Shown in pieces: positions 31,801 through 43,348 of a stretch of 64,000 nucleotides of DNA. The translations under genes were made by a program, and so were the position numbers. Positions within the stretch are counted from its first letter, which is position 1. Each line of letters opens with the position of its first letter. Source of the DNA: Nannochloropsis salina CCMP1776 (lineage: Eukaryota; Sar; Eustigmatophyceae; Eustigmatales; Monodopsidaceae); the NCBI GenBank assembly GCA_004565275.1, contig SDOX01000128.1, forward strand, positions 496,839-560,838, read 5' to 3'. The notes beneath the pieces were generated by a model. The model did not search any database, was not told where the DNA came from, and worked only from the letters and a program-made list of their open reading frames with translations.

Positions 31801-34339
31801 CCTTTTCAATTTCCTGGTCCCTGGCAAGAATGACAAACCCTTCTACGGCGCGTGTTTGATCATGTACCGGCCTGCAAACGAGGCCCTTCCAGTGGACGAG
31901 GATGACTTGGACCTGAGCTTGTCGCCCGTGAAGCAGAACATCTCCAGTCCCTTAATCAATGTGGATTTGACCATCAGCCAATCTCTGGGAGGCAAGGAAA
32001 AAGAGGCTCAAGTACCATCTACGGCACCACAGGCTTCAGGAATGACTCTTCCGAATGGTGTACCGACTCACGAAAGCGATGCCCCTTTGGCCTTCCCTCA
32101 CGTGACCACGTCGGAGGATTCTTCCATTTCGTCCTCCGAACAGAGTACCACCCTCTCCTCCCTTGACCCTGTTCAAAATAGCGACCCAGAAAATTCTCGA
32201 AGAGGGTCGCAGGCAGACCCTCCCAGAGCCAGGCGGGGCACGTTTGTCGCCTACCGCATCGAGCGTGGGGACGAAGCACAGGAGCAAGTCAAAGCCATGG
32301 CAGACAGCATCTTTTCGAGCCCACGACACGATGAGCACGGTGTAGAGCCGATAGATGGGCGGGAGGGTGATCGAGACGACGATGCCTCTGAAGTATCTGC
32401 TCATGTGGTCGTACCTAATGGGCCCGTGAAGGAGCAGGCGGAAGGCGAAGTTGCGCGAGAGGCCTTTTATCGCCCGGATGCCCCAGAAAAGTCATCACCC
32501 TCTTCCCAATCGACTTCGCACTTGCCAGCGCCAGAGTGTACGGGCCATAGATTGCTGTCTATGGATGTACACATACCAGAGGAACGGACCGCAGAAGCAC
32601 AACCACTGTGGGGGCCGGGAGAGGGGTCCAGTTCAGAACCCGAGCCTCAAATGACGCATGATAACGAGGACGGGGTTCAAGCACAGACGCTTCAAGAGGC
32701 CGATGTTGACGACGATGATGATAGCTTGATTGCCCTTGTCGAAGCGGACTTTCAGGACGCCCTATTACAAAGCTATGAAACGTTTGCCAGAGCGTCTTCC
32801 GTGGATCAAGAATCCCTCCCAACCATCGTAGACTCCCCACAACAATGGAACGAAGGTGACCCGGCAGCTCTTGGTGGGCAACCGCCCTCCCATCATCAAA
32901 CCTATATGTCCGCCCTCGCTACCAACTCGACTCGGCGAACGTCTGCAATGGACGACATTGGATCACATGTTCCGGGGGGACAGCGCCTGCGCCGGGGTAG
33001 TACAAACGCATCTATTGGGACGCGGGACGGTCTTATGGCTGCCACAGCCAAGGCTTTACCGGTCACCTTGACATACGCCCCTTACGGATTTTGCCTCATG
33101 TCTCGCTTCTCTTTCATCAACTCGCTACGCACCCCCCTGACCGCTTTGTTTGACCCCAAACAAACCCGGAATCGGTCCGCCCTGCGTGTCATCCAAACCC
33201 TCCTTGCCGATCATCCCCCTGTTCGGGTTCCCCTCGATGCGGCCGACCGGGACGAATCCTTGTTCTTGCCCTTCTCTACCCCTCTCCCTTCTTCACCGCA
33301 CGAGCTGGCATCTGGCCTCTCTCCATCGGGCCTCCTATCACCCGCTTTAACCCAGCCAGGCTCTGCTTCGGCTTCTACCAACTGTCATGGCCCAACCTCA
33401 GCAACAGCTCATCAGCATCAGTTGTCCACTCAAATCGACTTTGAAATTGACCTTCTTTTCCAGTGCCTAAGCTCTCGCAACCTCATCCTCGTCTTCCTCG
33501 CCCTCCTTTTGGAATGCAAGGTCTTGCTCATATCTGAGCGGCTGACTCTCTTAACGGTCGCTGGGGAGGGTCTCCGGCTTCTCCTCCATCCTCTAAAATG
33601 GTGTCATGTCTACGTGCCGTTGGTACCGGAAGTCATGATTGACCACGTCATTGGCTGCCCTACCCCCTTCCTTATGGGGCTGCACCGCAAAACCTTTTTG
33701 CTGCGGCGGAATGATTTCCCAACGGATATCATGCGAGTCGACCTGGACAACGACTACGTCGAAGTGCCCGCCAAAGATCTGAACAGGAAGAATGTCCCAT
33801 TTGCCGGTCCCTTGGCACGAAAATTTGAGCGTATGGTCTCTCCTGCCATGGCTTACTGCGACTCGTACAGATGGCCAGCGACAACCCCATTACATGCGAA
33901 GACCACTACAGGAATGTTGACCACCACCAACTTCAGCACCACGGGTATGGTTAGCCCACCAGCCTCAGCGGGCAACGAGAATATGTCCGCATTGCCATCA
34001 CACTCTCCACAGAAAAGGGACGTGCGGGCAGCCCTGCATGTGCTACGGGAGTTTGTTCAAGGGCTTTTGATGGGCATTGAAGATTCCTGCTACCGCCTGT
34101 GCACGGAGACCGAAATGACGATCTTGTTTGACGAGACCTTGTTTGGGCATATAAATGGACCTGCAGAGCTGCTGTTGATCACACCAAATGACCCGGAGAC
34201 GGATGCCTTGCCTCACTCGCCACATTTGCCTGTAGCACCTGCACAGACGGGGGCTGCGACAGAGAGTTTCATTTTACGCTTTTCCAGGACTCAAGCTTTT
34301 TCAAACGTTTTAATGAAGAGCTTACAACGGACCGTTTGA
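28820..34339 (+). CDS. PDZ-RGS-DENN fusion protein
   Basis: Three exons that close in phase: 28820-29896, 30040-30235, and 30432-34339 (or 30519-34339; both acceptors fit), about 1,700-1,726 residues. Domains seen in order: a disordered, Glu-rich N-terminus; a PDZ-like domain at about residues 265-355 (GTVGLIMV, LRVGDVITQINTTDV, VIFRR); an RGS box split across the exon 2/3 junction (FQYLLTEV.., IFDKFFD, then EDLDRGSFPRFRESL); a second RGS-like start (LQNDDMLQFFMLYLMQARKH); a long Ser/Pro-rich acidic linker; and a tripartite DENN module with uDENN (LTYAPYGFCLMSR), cDENN (LIFVFLALLLECKVLLIS-like block at about 33486-33540, then KWCHVYVPLVP) and dDENN (ALHVLREFVQGLL). RGS domains speed GTP hydrolysis by G-alpha; DENN domains exchange nucleotide on Rab GTPases. 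One protein carrying both would link heterotrimeric G-protein signalling to membrane traffic. Confidence 0.87.
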
Positions 34340-34857
34340 ACGGTCAATGCTTGACAAATGGATTGTAAGTAGAGTAAGCAACATCACCAAATTCGTCCAG
34401 AAAAGGAGCCACGCATGTAACTAACTACACATCATAGCCGGCTAACATGTCAAGAAAATGGGCGCCTGTCCCCAAAAAATTCTCAAACGTAAATTGTATA
34501 AAGACATCATTTTGCAGGCCAAAAGGCTGGCTCGTTAATTTTTGCACTCCTTCTTTACTTCATCGATCAGGCATACTTTCTACCACTGTTGCTATAAATG
34601 TGAACTTTAAAAAACGAGTCACTCGTGCAAGGCCTCTATTGTCGTGGAGGTGGGCACGCACTCTCCCCCTGCCACATGAAAATGCGAACATACTTTGCTA
34701 TTACTCATTTGATGAGATGCTGTATGGATGATCCGCTGTGCTTGCTTCGGCTACCTAGCACCTTCGTTACAACGCTCTCCTTCCTGTGCGGACAGCTACA
34801 TGTCTAAATACGAAAAGGCAAAAAAAAAACATGGGGCATGGCCCCGTGGTCTCTACG
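34340..34857. other. Convergent intergenic region
   Basis: 518 bp between the ends of the DENN and beta-solenoid genes, A+T-rich with no supported gene. Confidence 0.4.
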
Positions 34858-37800
34858 CTAAGCTTTGTTTTTAAAAAGTCTCGAGCGCAAGAGTTGAGAA
34901 TTGCCAAATAGTCTGGGGAAGGCCGCCGGCGTTCCCTTAACATAGTAGCGCGTATCCTCGTCCAAGTCTAGAGGTGCAGTCCACTCGACCGCATTTACAT
35001 CGGCATCATTGAAGTTTGGAATTGAGGCGACTTCCATAGGTTCCCCGTCGGCGCTCATGAGATTGAGCTGCACTGTCGTTCCCCTTGGAAAATTTTGTGC
35101 GTAGATTTTGTAAGTCTTGCCTGGTTCAATGCTTTCTGTAGCTACGATTGAGTCTCCGTCAGCCACCACTACATCAGGCCCCAGATTGCCTCGTCTGGAG
35201 GGGAAAAAAGCTGGCATGTTGTTGATTGACGGGTACTTAATCGAGTTCTTCTTAACGAGCGCCACCTTGCAGGGCTGAATGTCCTCCTTTGGATCCCAAT
35301 TGTCGATGATGGTAATACTCATGTCTCCCGGTGATTCAACGACGGCGTCGAACATTTTTTGCAGGTTCGTGTTCATGTCGCTCTCTCTTGTCGTAAACTG
35401 CAGGTCGTATTTTGACCAGCCTTGGCAATCCGGGTTCCACGCAGGTTGTACGGCCTCTGCAAGCCTTTGATAGGCTTGATCTTCTTTAGGCAAGAAGTCC
35501 GCGACGGCTGCGTGCACGACCGACGTTGCCACCACTGCCAGCTCGTAAGGGTCATCCAAATCTTCGTCAACGAAGGTCTTAATGATGTCTTGGACGTATG
35601 TGTCCGATAAACAACCAGAGGTAATTTTGCTGTCCACCACTGATTCGTCTTGGGAATAGCAGTATACCGTCATTTCGTACCATAAAAAGAAGGTATCTGG
35701 CAGATCCTGTTTCTTAGAGTCCGGGTTGCTGACTTTTTCCATCAAATCCATCTGGGGGAAGGTCAAGTCCCTGCGGGAACGGTCCTGTGCTTTCTCCCAG
35801 GAGTTCATGGCGTCCGTCCCTTTGCAGCCTGCAGCAATTTCGCAGACGCCATTGCCATCCGCATGCTCCTCTGTGGTACCCGGACCTACGTCGCACATAA
35901 AGCAGCGTGTGTCTTCAGAGACCGCGACCATGCCTGGCGTGACATCCTTCGCGTCGGGATCCTCCATCGAGGAAACCATCGCGTACGGGTCCTTGCTGCC
36001 TTTGAGATCCGGTGAGAAGAAGGACGAAGGGATGGGCCCGGTGCCTGAGGCCTCAGACATGCTGCTGTCCACCAATATTATGCTACTCTCTCCCAGCTTG
36101 TTCCTGGCGAGAGATCCAAGCGTTGACACGGCATCTGTCAACCAATTACTTGCCTCCATTAAAGAGCGCTGATAGCGATTTTGTCTTTGCCGCATGGGCC
36201 TTCGTGCCGAGAAAGACCTCTCTCCCTCTCCGGGGAGGGCACGCTTGGTCTTGTTAAAGACACGGGCTTCGATCTTCTTCTTCCAAATGCCGGTCGCTTT
36301 GTCGTACTGAATATTCGTATAGGCATTCTTGGTGATGATGTATGCCGTGTCATTCTTCAACTGCTTTGGACTGATACCGAAGCCGCCCACCGTATATTTG
36401 TATGGCCACGTCGTCCAATACTTGAGCCGTTTGGAATAGGTGTATGACCTAATAAAAATGGCGCCACCCGCTCCTACGTACATCTCTGTCCCCAAACCGC
36501 TAAAGCTGTAAACGACCGCAAAAGACGCCCGGACATTCTGAATGGAAGTGAGCCAGCCCGCCCCGATGAAGGTGTCCGTGCCGATCCCTGACATGTAGTA
36601 GGCTATGTAGGAGGAGTACTGGGGCAAGTAGATGAAGGTCGTAGAGCCTGCCCCGTTGTAGTAGATACCGCCCAATCCATAGATATTATTTGTGCCGTAA
36701 AAGCGAGCTTGCGGCACCCCAATCCAGGTCAGAGATCCTGCACCCACCATGGTATTCCCTCCCACGCCGGCCCAGATTGCGTTGTTGATAAAGGAACCGT
36801 AGGCTCCCCCTATGAACTGCATGTTGCCCGCTCCGACCACGAACGTTTGACCCGCGCCAAAACCGGCAAAAACAATGTACGCTCGTGCATAGGTGAGCCC
36901 AGTGTGGTAGGCAGTCCCGGCTCCTACGGTTAATTGGCCCCCGCATACACGCAATAAGGCGGCGATGGCCGCTCCGTACGAGAACCCGATCGTGACCATG
37001 ACGCCACCCATGACGGCCAAGTCAATGCCGATCCCAAAGTGCAACTGCGGTCCCGAGGTGTGCACGGAAGCCCCCCCGATCATTGTCATAGTGCCCCCCA
37101 GTACGCAGACGTGCTTCCCCGACATCCAGGGGTAAGAGGCAAACAGGTAATGACCGATGTTATACACGCCCGTGAAGACCGCGTTCCCGGCAATGACCAA
37201 CACCTCACGACCGAGCGAGAAGGTGGTCAGGTACCCGGTGCCGTAGGGACGGACACGCAGCAGGAAGCAGCCTTGCAAGAACAAATTGCCGCCGATCACG
37301 GTCAGGTATTGCCCCAAGTTGAAGTTCAGATACCGGGTTTGGAGCCTCAACGTGTTCTCCACCTCCATGATGAAGGACCGCATCGTGTTGTTTCGTTCCC
37401 GGAAAAGCACACCCGTGGCGGTGAAGTCCCCTCCCGCTTGCACTCGGACGTGCGTGCCCATGTTGAGGCGCTGCGATCGGTCGGCAGCGATGTATTTCCC
37501 GCCCCCACGGACCATAATCAGGAAACGCGCGTCCAGTTTCCCGCCCGGCAAGACTGGGGAAGAAGAAAATGTGACCATGGAATGGGCAAAGAGAGGCATG
37601 AGCGATGCACGTGAGAGAGACTTAAGCGCAAACGTCAGTCATATGCATGTAGCATTTGGTGGGTAGTAGTCAGACCACGATCACGGGACAGTGAAAAAGA
37701 GAAGGAAACTTACTCTCAAAACAGCGCTCGATCTTCTTAGAGCAATTTACCATGGGCATGCTCAAAGGGTTGCCAACGATGACCTTACGTTCGAGGGAGG

Positions 37801-38519
37801 TGCGGAGAGAGGCCGGGGGATGGAAAGGGAAATACGAATAAGAGGCAGGTATGCGAAGAGGTGGTCAAAGCCGAAACATGTAGCGTCTGGGATCATTCGA
37901 CATCGCACAGCCATTCGCATACCTTGGGCATGGAGACATTGATCTGTCTCTGGATTTTGTACCCATAGGTGAAGGGCTTGGTAAGGACGATGACACGACA
38001 CGGGGACTCAGTCCCGTTGATCATCTTCACCACTTCGTATCCGTTCTTGGGATAGCACACAGCCGCCGTCCCTTGGTTCGCTTGCAACCATGCCCGGTCC
38101 TCGTCGTCTTTCTTGTCGTCCTTATCCTTGGCCGGTGTCGGGTAGGAAGAGGAGGAACCGCTCCCATCCCCTGAACTGCCCCCGTTCCCTGATGCGGCTT
38201 GCTCGGCCTCGTCTACTGCGGACCAGGAAGGAATTTCGACCGCATCGGAGGGCAGAGGTAGCGTGGGCTTGGTTGACCCTGCCAGCTTGGAGTTATTGAC
38301 GGGCAAGGTGTTGGCGTTCACCAGGTTTTCCGTCACGTCGGTGAAGGCTTTCCCACTCTTTTTCGAGTTCCCGCCTCCAAAATACATGCCTGCCCCTACA
38401 GCCCCACCCAAGATCACAAGGGCGCCCAGTCCACCCATGAGCCATTTTGTTCGCTTTGCCAGTTCCGCTGACGCAGAAACACCCGGCGTGGCGCTTTCCT
38501 CCTCCACTGCAGTGATCAT
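34858..38519 (-). CDS. Membrane-anchored beta-solenoid repeat protein, unknown function
   Basis: Not a family I can name. Exons on the minus strand: 38519-37923, 37783-37714 (70 bp) and 37553-34858; the small middle exon makes every phase close, giving 1,120 residues. Residues 27-50 (LMGGLGALVILGGAVGAGMY) form a single transmembrane anchor with a short cytosolic N-terminus, so the bulk would be lumenal or extracellular. A Ser/Gly/Asp-rich stalk follows. From about residue 180 to 610 there are roughly 11-12 degenerate repeats of about 30 residues built on T-x-V-G-A-G-x3-F-I-G and ending G-x-G (for example QTFVVGAGNMQFIGG, NTMVGAGSLTWIG, EMYVGAGGAIFIR), the pattern of a right-handed beta-helix. 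The start of the helix, with INVSMPKVIVGNPLS and LPGGKLDARF, resembles pectin-lyase-fold entry strands. The last 500 residues hold scattered Cys and no recognised domain. Tyr, Trp and Phe are unusually common in the repeats. Confidence 0.8.
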
Positions 38520-39549
38520 GTTTGACTGCGAACGTGAACGCTTTCCTCTGCCTCGAGAGGTTGCAACCAGCCGAAACCCTGATGCTGGCCAACCGACAGC
38601 CCACCCACGTTCTTGATGGACTATGAATATGTCAATGAAAGGTACCGATCATGTTGGGTTGAATTAGCTATCTTTCCGAAGTGAAAGCGAGTATCAAGCT
38701 GCTGTTCCCCGCCAGTACATATTCAAATGGGATAAAATGGCTATCAAATCACTAGGCATAGACACTGTCTCCTCCACATCCACGGCACAATTACCATCCT
38801 CAGTCACATTCTATCCTATAAGGCCTCAAGACCCTGGGAAGATGCGAAGACGAAGTCTCTGCTTCAGGACAGGGGTGTAACCAGAAGCGGGCACCCACAG
38901 GGGACAAGACCAGTCGCTAATTTCAATCTACAGCCAGCTTGCACTTTTTCTGGCGACACCAGACGCAAAACCTTCGGAAGGGCCTGCTGTCCATCTAGAA
39001 ACCCATCAAACCAGTCCATGTGAGCACGAAGGCAGGTTCAATAGTTGGTGGACGACGCCGATGGAAGAGAAAGGGCCCTCGGGTGTGAAATGCGACATCG
39101 GACGAGGCTCGAGACTTCGTTTTCTTCGGCCGCCGGGATGGCACCAAAGCACTACGGTCATAAAAAGCGCGCCTCTGTCCGCGTAATCGCTCCCGGGTCG
39201 CCCATTCCTGTCCCACGACCTTGGGAAAGGCCATGAAAGATGTGGCCCATGGGACACGGTCGTAAAACGCGTGGGGTTGTACCGTGTTATTTGTATTAAT
39301 AGGCTTAATCCTCGTAAATTCGTTGAGGTGAGGAGAGACGGTCGCCGTGTCCCAAAAAACTCGTTTACTCTGCTTCAAATACGCCAAGGCAGAACGGCTT
39401 GCCTGCCCACCCTACCCTCCTGAACACGCTGCTTTCGTGAGAAATTCTGCCATGTTTCTGGCACTGGACTGACACACGTACATTGATTGATTACTGGCAC
39501 TGACCAATTTTCTCCACAGCTCGCGTGCGGCGCCCTAACCGATCGACAT
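38520..39549. promoter_or_regulatory. Divergent intergenic region, solenoid / secreted protein
   Basis: 1.03 kb between two divergent start codons. Open frames inside it are short and show no protein-like pattern. A possible 5' untranslated intron for the secreted protein ends with TTCTCCACAG at about 39510-39519. Confidence 0.35.
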
Positions 39550-40853
39550 ATGGGCTTCTCGAGTCACGCCGTCGTGCAGCAAGTGCTGGCAACCACTTTG
39601 CTGCTTTTCATCACACTTGCGTCCACGAAAGACGTTGAAATTGACAATGCGGGCGGAGGGTCTACCGCTCGCAAGGCAGGCGGCGCTAAGAAGACTGGTT
39701 TGTTTCAGAGGATCTCCCGGGCTTTGGACACAGGGTCCGCCATGGACGATGACGGCACGCCCTTCACGGACGAGATGTGGGAGGCAACAAGGGACGAAGG
39801 AGAGCCAGTCGACCCGGCTTTGATGGATTTCAAAAACCCGGTGGAGAGGACGGATGCGTGGAAATTCGATGACGGCTTGAAAATGCTGCAAACCTCTATG
39901 GATGGGGATCTGACGAACCCGGTCCGAGACCTCGTGAACGGCGCCAAAGACTTACACGCTGCCTGGGCGGTCCCCCACGTCTTCCGTGCGCTTGTCACGC
40001 AGGTGCCACTCTTCCAGGCCTTCAAGCCCATCCAAGAGATCATAAAAGATAAATCGCGCGACGAGGACTACTCGCCTGAGGACGGTGTGAAGGCCGCAGG
40101 GATCTTCAAAAGTTTCATGCTGAGGTCGATGGACGTCCTGGATACGCTGAGGGACCCGGAAAAGTTTGCGGCTAAATTACAAGGATACGCCGAGAGCAAA
40201 GACAAAACTCTGTTGGACCTGTTTGCGAAAGCCTCCCGGGGGGAGGATGAGAACCACAAGGAGATCAACAATTTTTTCATGAGGCAAGAGCTAGGGGACG
40301 GTAAGCCGGGAGGACAAAGGCCATGACGGGGAGAAATAAGGAGAAATGGCCTCGGTGCGAGAGGGGTGTGGTGTGTATGCGGGCAGGTTTTGCACGACAA
40401 GCAATAGTCAGTCCGGAGCTTGCACATTGTAGTTCATGGCCTTACCCGAACACGTAACCGCCGGCCACGCAGTAATAGATTTGGATTTCTTGGGCTTTAG
40501 TGGCGTGGAGCCTTCCTTCTTGCCCGGTTTCCGTAACCAGGTGAGCGTCGATCCCACGTCCGATGCCTATTATCCTCCCACCTATTCGCCTCGCCCGGCA
40601 CTTTTCCCTCCTCCCTTCCCCTTCCCGTCACAATGGCTCATAATATCCTGCCTTTTTTCCCATTTCCTTCCTACCCGTTGGGTTTTCCCGCCCTTTCCTT
40701 TCTATCGCCCGTCCCCTTTGCCAGGTCAAGGAGTTCGCGCCAAATATGTATAACGCCCTCATGACCGACCCTAACATGAAGAAGTACATGGAGGACCCGT
40801 TCAAAGCCGTAGAGGAAGGGAAGGAGCTATTGCGAAACTTCCAAAACCGCTGA
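39550..40853 (+). CDS. Secreted protein, unknown function
   Basis: Exons 39550-40300, 40473-40540 and 40725-40853; phases close and give 315 residues. It starts with a classic signal peptide (MGFSSHAVVQQVLATTLLLF then ITLAST). The mature part is largely helical, charged and free of obvious repeats. The C-terminal third (MYNALMTDPNMKKYMEDPFKA) looks like an STI1-type helical hairpin, with Asn/Pro and Met spaced as in those motifs, but the resemblance is weak. No Cys-rich or enzyme motif is visible, and no second membrane segment. I cannot assign a function. It shares a divergent promoter region with the beta-solenoid gene. Confidence 0.72.
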
Positions 40854-41307
40854 CAACAGGCATGGACGAGGGAGGGGCGGAGGCACCCAGGCGGAAATAG
40901 AACGTGAGACAAGCAGAAAGTAACCATGGTAAAGAACAATAGGTGTGAGAGGGAATCCGAGCGTGGAGAATTCTGCCGATACCTCTTGCCGAATTTCGGC
41001 GAAAGTCCTTCAAGATTCCCCACATTCATTGCTTTTCCTTGATTCGGGCTGACTTTATCTCGTGAAGTTCGTGATACACAATTTTATGACCATGGCCGAC
41101 ATCCAGTCAGATTAAAACACGCCATTTGCCCAGCCCCCCCCATCGTATACAAACCACTTACAATTGGCTCACATCGCCTTGACTACGTAGTCCAATCCCG
41201 GGACGTATACCGTTGGACTAATTTTCACGTATCAAAGCTATCACTCGTGCTTTCTGACTTGCCCCTGGCCATCCAGGAACTCACTTTTCTACCTCTTCCA
41301 TTCCTCC
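40854..41307. other. Convergent intergenic region
   Basis: 454 bp between the ends of the secreted-protein and desaturase-like genes; no supported gene. Confidence 0.4.
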
Positions 41308-42813
41308 TTACAACATCGACGATTTCGCCCACCCCCTTATTGCACCCTCCAAACCTCCCTCTTCCAGGGCCCATGCAGCGAGAGGCAGATACAGCCGAAT
41401 CAGACCCGCGATACCGCCAAAAGTAAGGAGGACGAACATGGCCAGCCACACCCATTGAGATGGCACCACGTATTGATACAAAAACGTTACGGGGGCGTCC
41501 GACCAACCTAGGGAAGAAAATGCGAAGGAAAGGAACGGAAGGGGAAGAGGAGATGGAGAAAGACGGCAGACATGAGAACGAAGGGCGGCAGAACGGCGAT
41601 GGAAGAGAAAGGAAGAAGATTGATGTTATTGCTCACGTACCGCTCAGAATGGGAAATCCTTGGTCGTATGTCTTGTGGTGTCGTCGGTGCGTGTCCGGCG
41701 TCACCATCAGCCCCAAGTCTTGGAGTACGGCCACTACGGCATCTCTTTTCTCGGGGCGCATGTGTGCCTGTCGATGGGCGAGTTGACCCAAATAAGCGTT
41801 CAGGACCGCGCAGCAGGCAACGCAGCGGTAAGCCGGGTCTGTGAGACCATTGAATAGAATGAGATTCACTCCGTATTCTAAGCCGATGATGCCGTTCAGA
41901 TCCGCAGCGATGTGTCGGAATTCTCGGACCGTAATTTCGTGGGGAATGATGTGATGGAACTGGATGAGGAAGAGGAGAACGAGGGGAAAATGAGCGTAAA
42001 AGATTAGTCGTCCAAGATGATAGGGTGAGCAATGCTGGGAAGATTTGACGACATAAAATCGCATTCAGCATCACAATTTCAATGGGAAAATAGAGGGGAT
42101 AGGGATCATAGCTGGTGACAAGAGTAAACAGAGGGAAACCTTCCCTGTAAGATATAAAAAAAAGCATCGTACTTGGAACTCCAGGCACGCTTCCCCTATC
42201 AGGGGCAGTTTGAGAAAATTCGGGTTGTCAAGAACAATGTGTAAGACGGCGCCATAAAGGTCGATGTACAGGTAAGTCAGCACGAAAGCACCCAATGCAA
42301 AAGCAAGGGAGGGCCCCGTCAAGATGCCGTAAACCGTGTATGCCCAATATATGTACATGAGAGGCCAAATGCGGTGCTTGAAAACCTTTTGTGATTGATA
42401 GTGGAAGGAAAAATAAGAGGAGAGAGTCGGAGTTGATGGCTTCAGGGCATACATCTCACAAGATTCATTTGGACATAAACAAGAGTGACTTTTTTTAAAT
42501 TGTTCCTTCGCGCTTTGCCCCTGGTTGGTTGTTGTCATAATATGTTCCCGTCGCCCTCATTCCCCGTCCTAGAACCTACCGTGGCGCCCTGTTTGACCAT
42601 CTGTAAGCATGCGTAATGCTCGTCACCAGGTACACCGATGGTCTTGGCCGCTAAATGTTTCGCCTGTACGTTTAAGCGGTCGACTATATCCATCGATGCG
42701 TCTCCATCTTGCGCATCCGATTCCGGTACAGGCATCGACGGACGTTGGGCCACCGCCTCTGCAGAGGCAGCAGTGACGGGCGGAATAGCGGCCGCAACAG
42801 ACCCGATGCACAT
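41308..42813 (-). CDS. Kua/TMEM189-type desaturase (PEDS1/FAD4 family)
   Basis: Histidine-rich membrane desaturase of the Kua/CarF/TMEM189 family, whose members make plasmalogen vinyl-ether bonds (PEDS1, CarF) or the trans-16:1 of plastid phosphatidylglycerol (plant FAD4). Proposed exons on the minus strand: 42813-42580, 42385-42173, 41959-41641, 41507-41308; phases close, 321 residues. The metal-site histidines are in order: DLYGAVLHIV, FQFHHIIPHEIT (across a splice), REFRH, GQLAHRQAHM and THRRHHKTY, followed by FPILSGWSD. Hydrophobic stretches near IYWAYTVYGILT and WLAMFVLLTFGG would be membrane segments. Exon 1 is the least certain: an alternative start at 42538 would give a different N-terminus. 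The first motif is D-x2-G-x3-H rather than D-x3-G-x2-H of the animal protein. Whether the product is a plasmalogen or FAD4-type enzyme cannot be told here. Confidence 0.82.
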
Positions 42814-43348
42814 CTTACAGACTCACCAACTTGTGTGCAAGTGGATGATTGTTTTGACTACCGGAAGCCGTGCAATCCTGTCCACTCTTGGAATGCAATG
42901 CCCCCAATAAATGTATAATTTATGATTTTAAATGAATGTAAGGATTAATTTGTAAGATTTTCTGCATAATTTTGCCACTGTGTGCAGCGAAGGAGCCTGA
43001 TCTCTGCGCATGTTTCATGACCGACAGTAGGAAGCGACATGCGTGGTGTCAAGCATAACATGCAGACAACCGCCAAGAAAATCGTGAATCGTTGGGTAAG
43101 AAAACTTTACCATTTACCTCTCCTTAACCATCCAAGCTACCCTTGGCCACGGAAGAACTTCTGTGTTGGTGCGTAAAGCATTTTGGCCTGCATGCGGCTA
43201 TGGGGCTTTCCGTGGAAGAACGCTTTTTTGAAATGACGGTTACTGAGGGCTGGGTATCACAGTTGCTGGTTCCATAAATGGTCCCCAAAATGCTGTGACA
43301 CGACCCCGAGACCTTCATAATCATGCACTTCATGTAAATAGACAGGAC
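42814..43348. promoter_or_regulatory. Divergent intergenic region, Kua-type desaturase / NOC4
   Basis: 535 bp, A+T-rich in 42900-43000, between two divergent start codons. Nothing specific recognised. Confidence 0.4.

Noticed and set aside
42535-42538. ATG at 42538 as start of the Kua-type desaturase
   Set aside because: It would place a Cys/Ser-rich stretch ahead of the first membrane segment; the spliced start at 42813 with a GTAGGT donor reads more naturally. It is kept as an alternative, not excluded.
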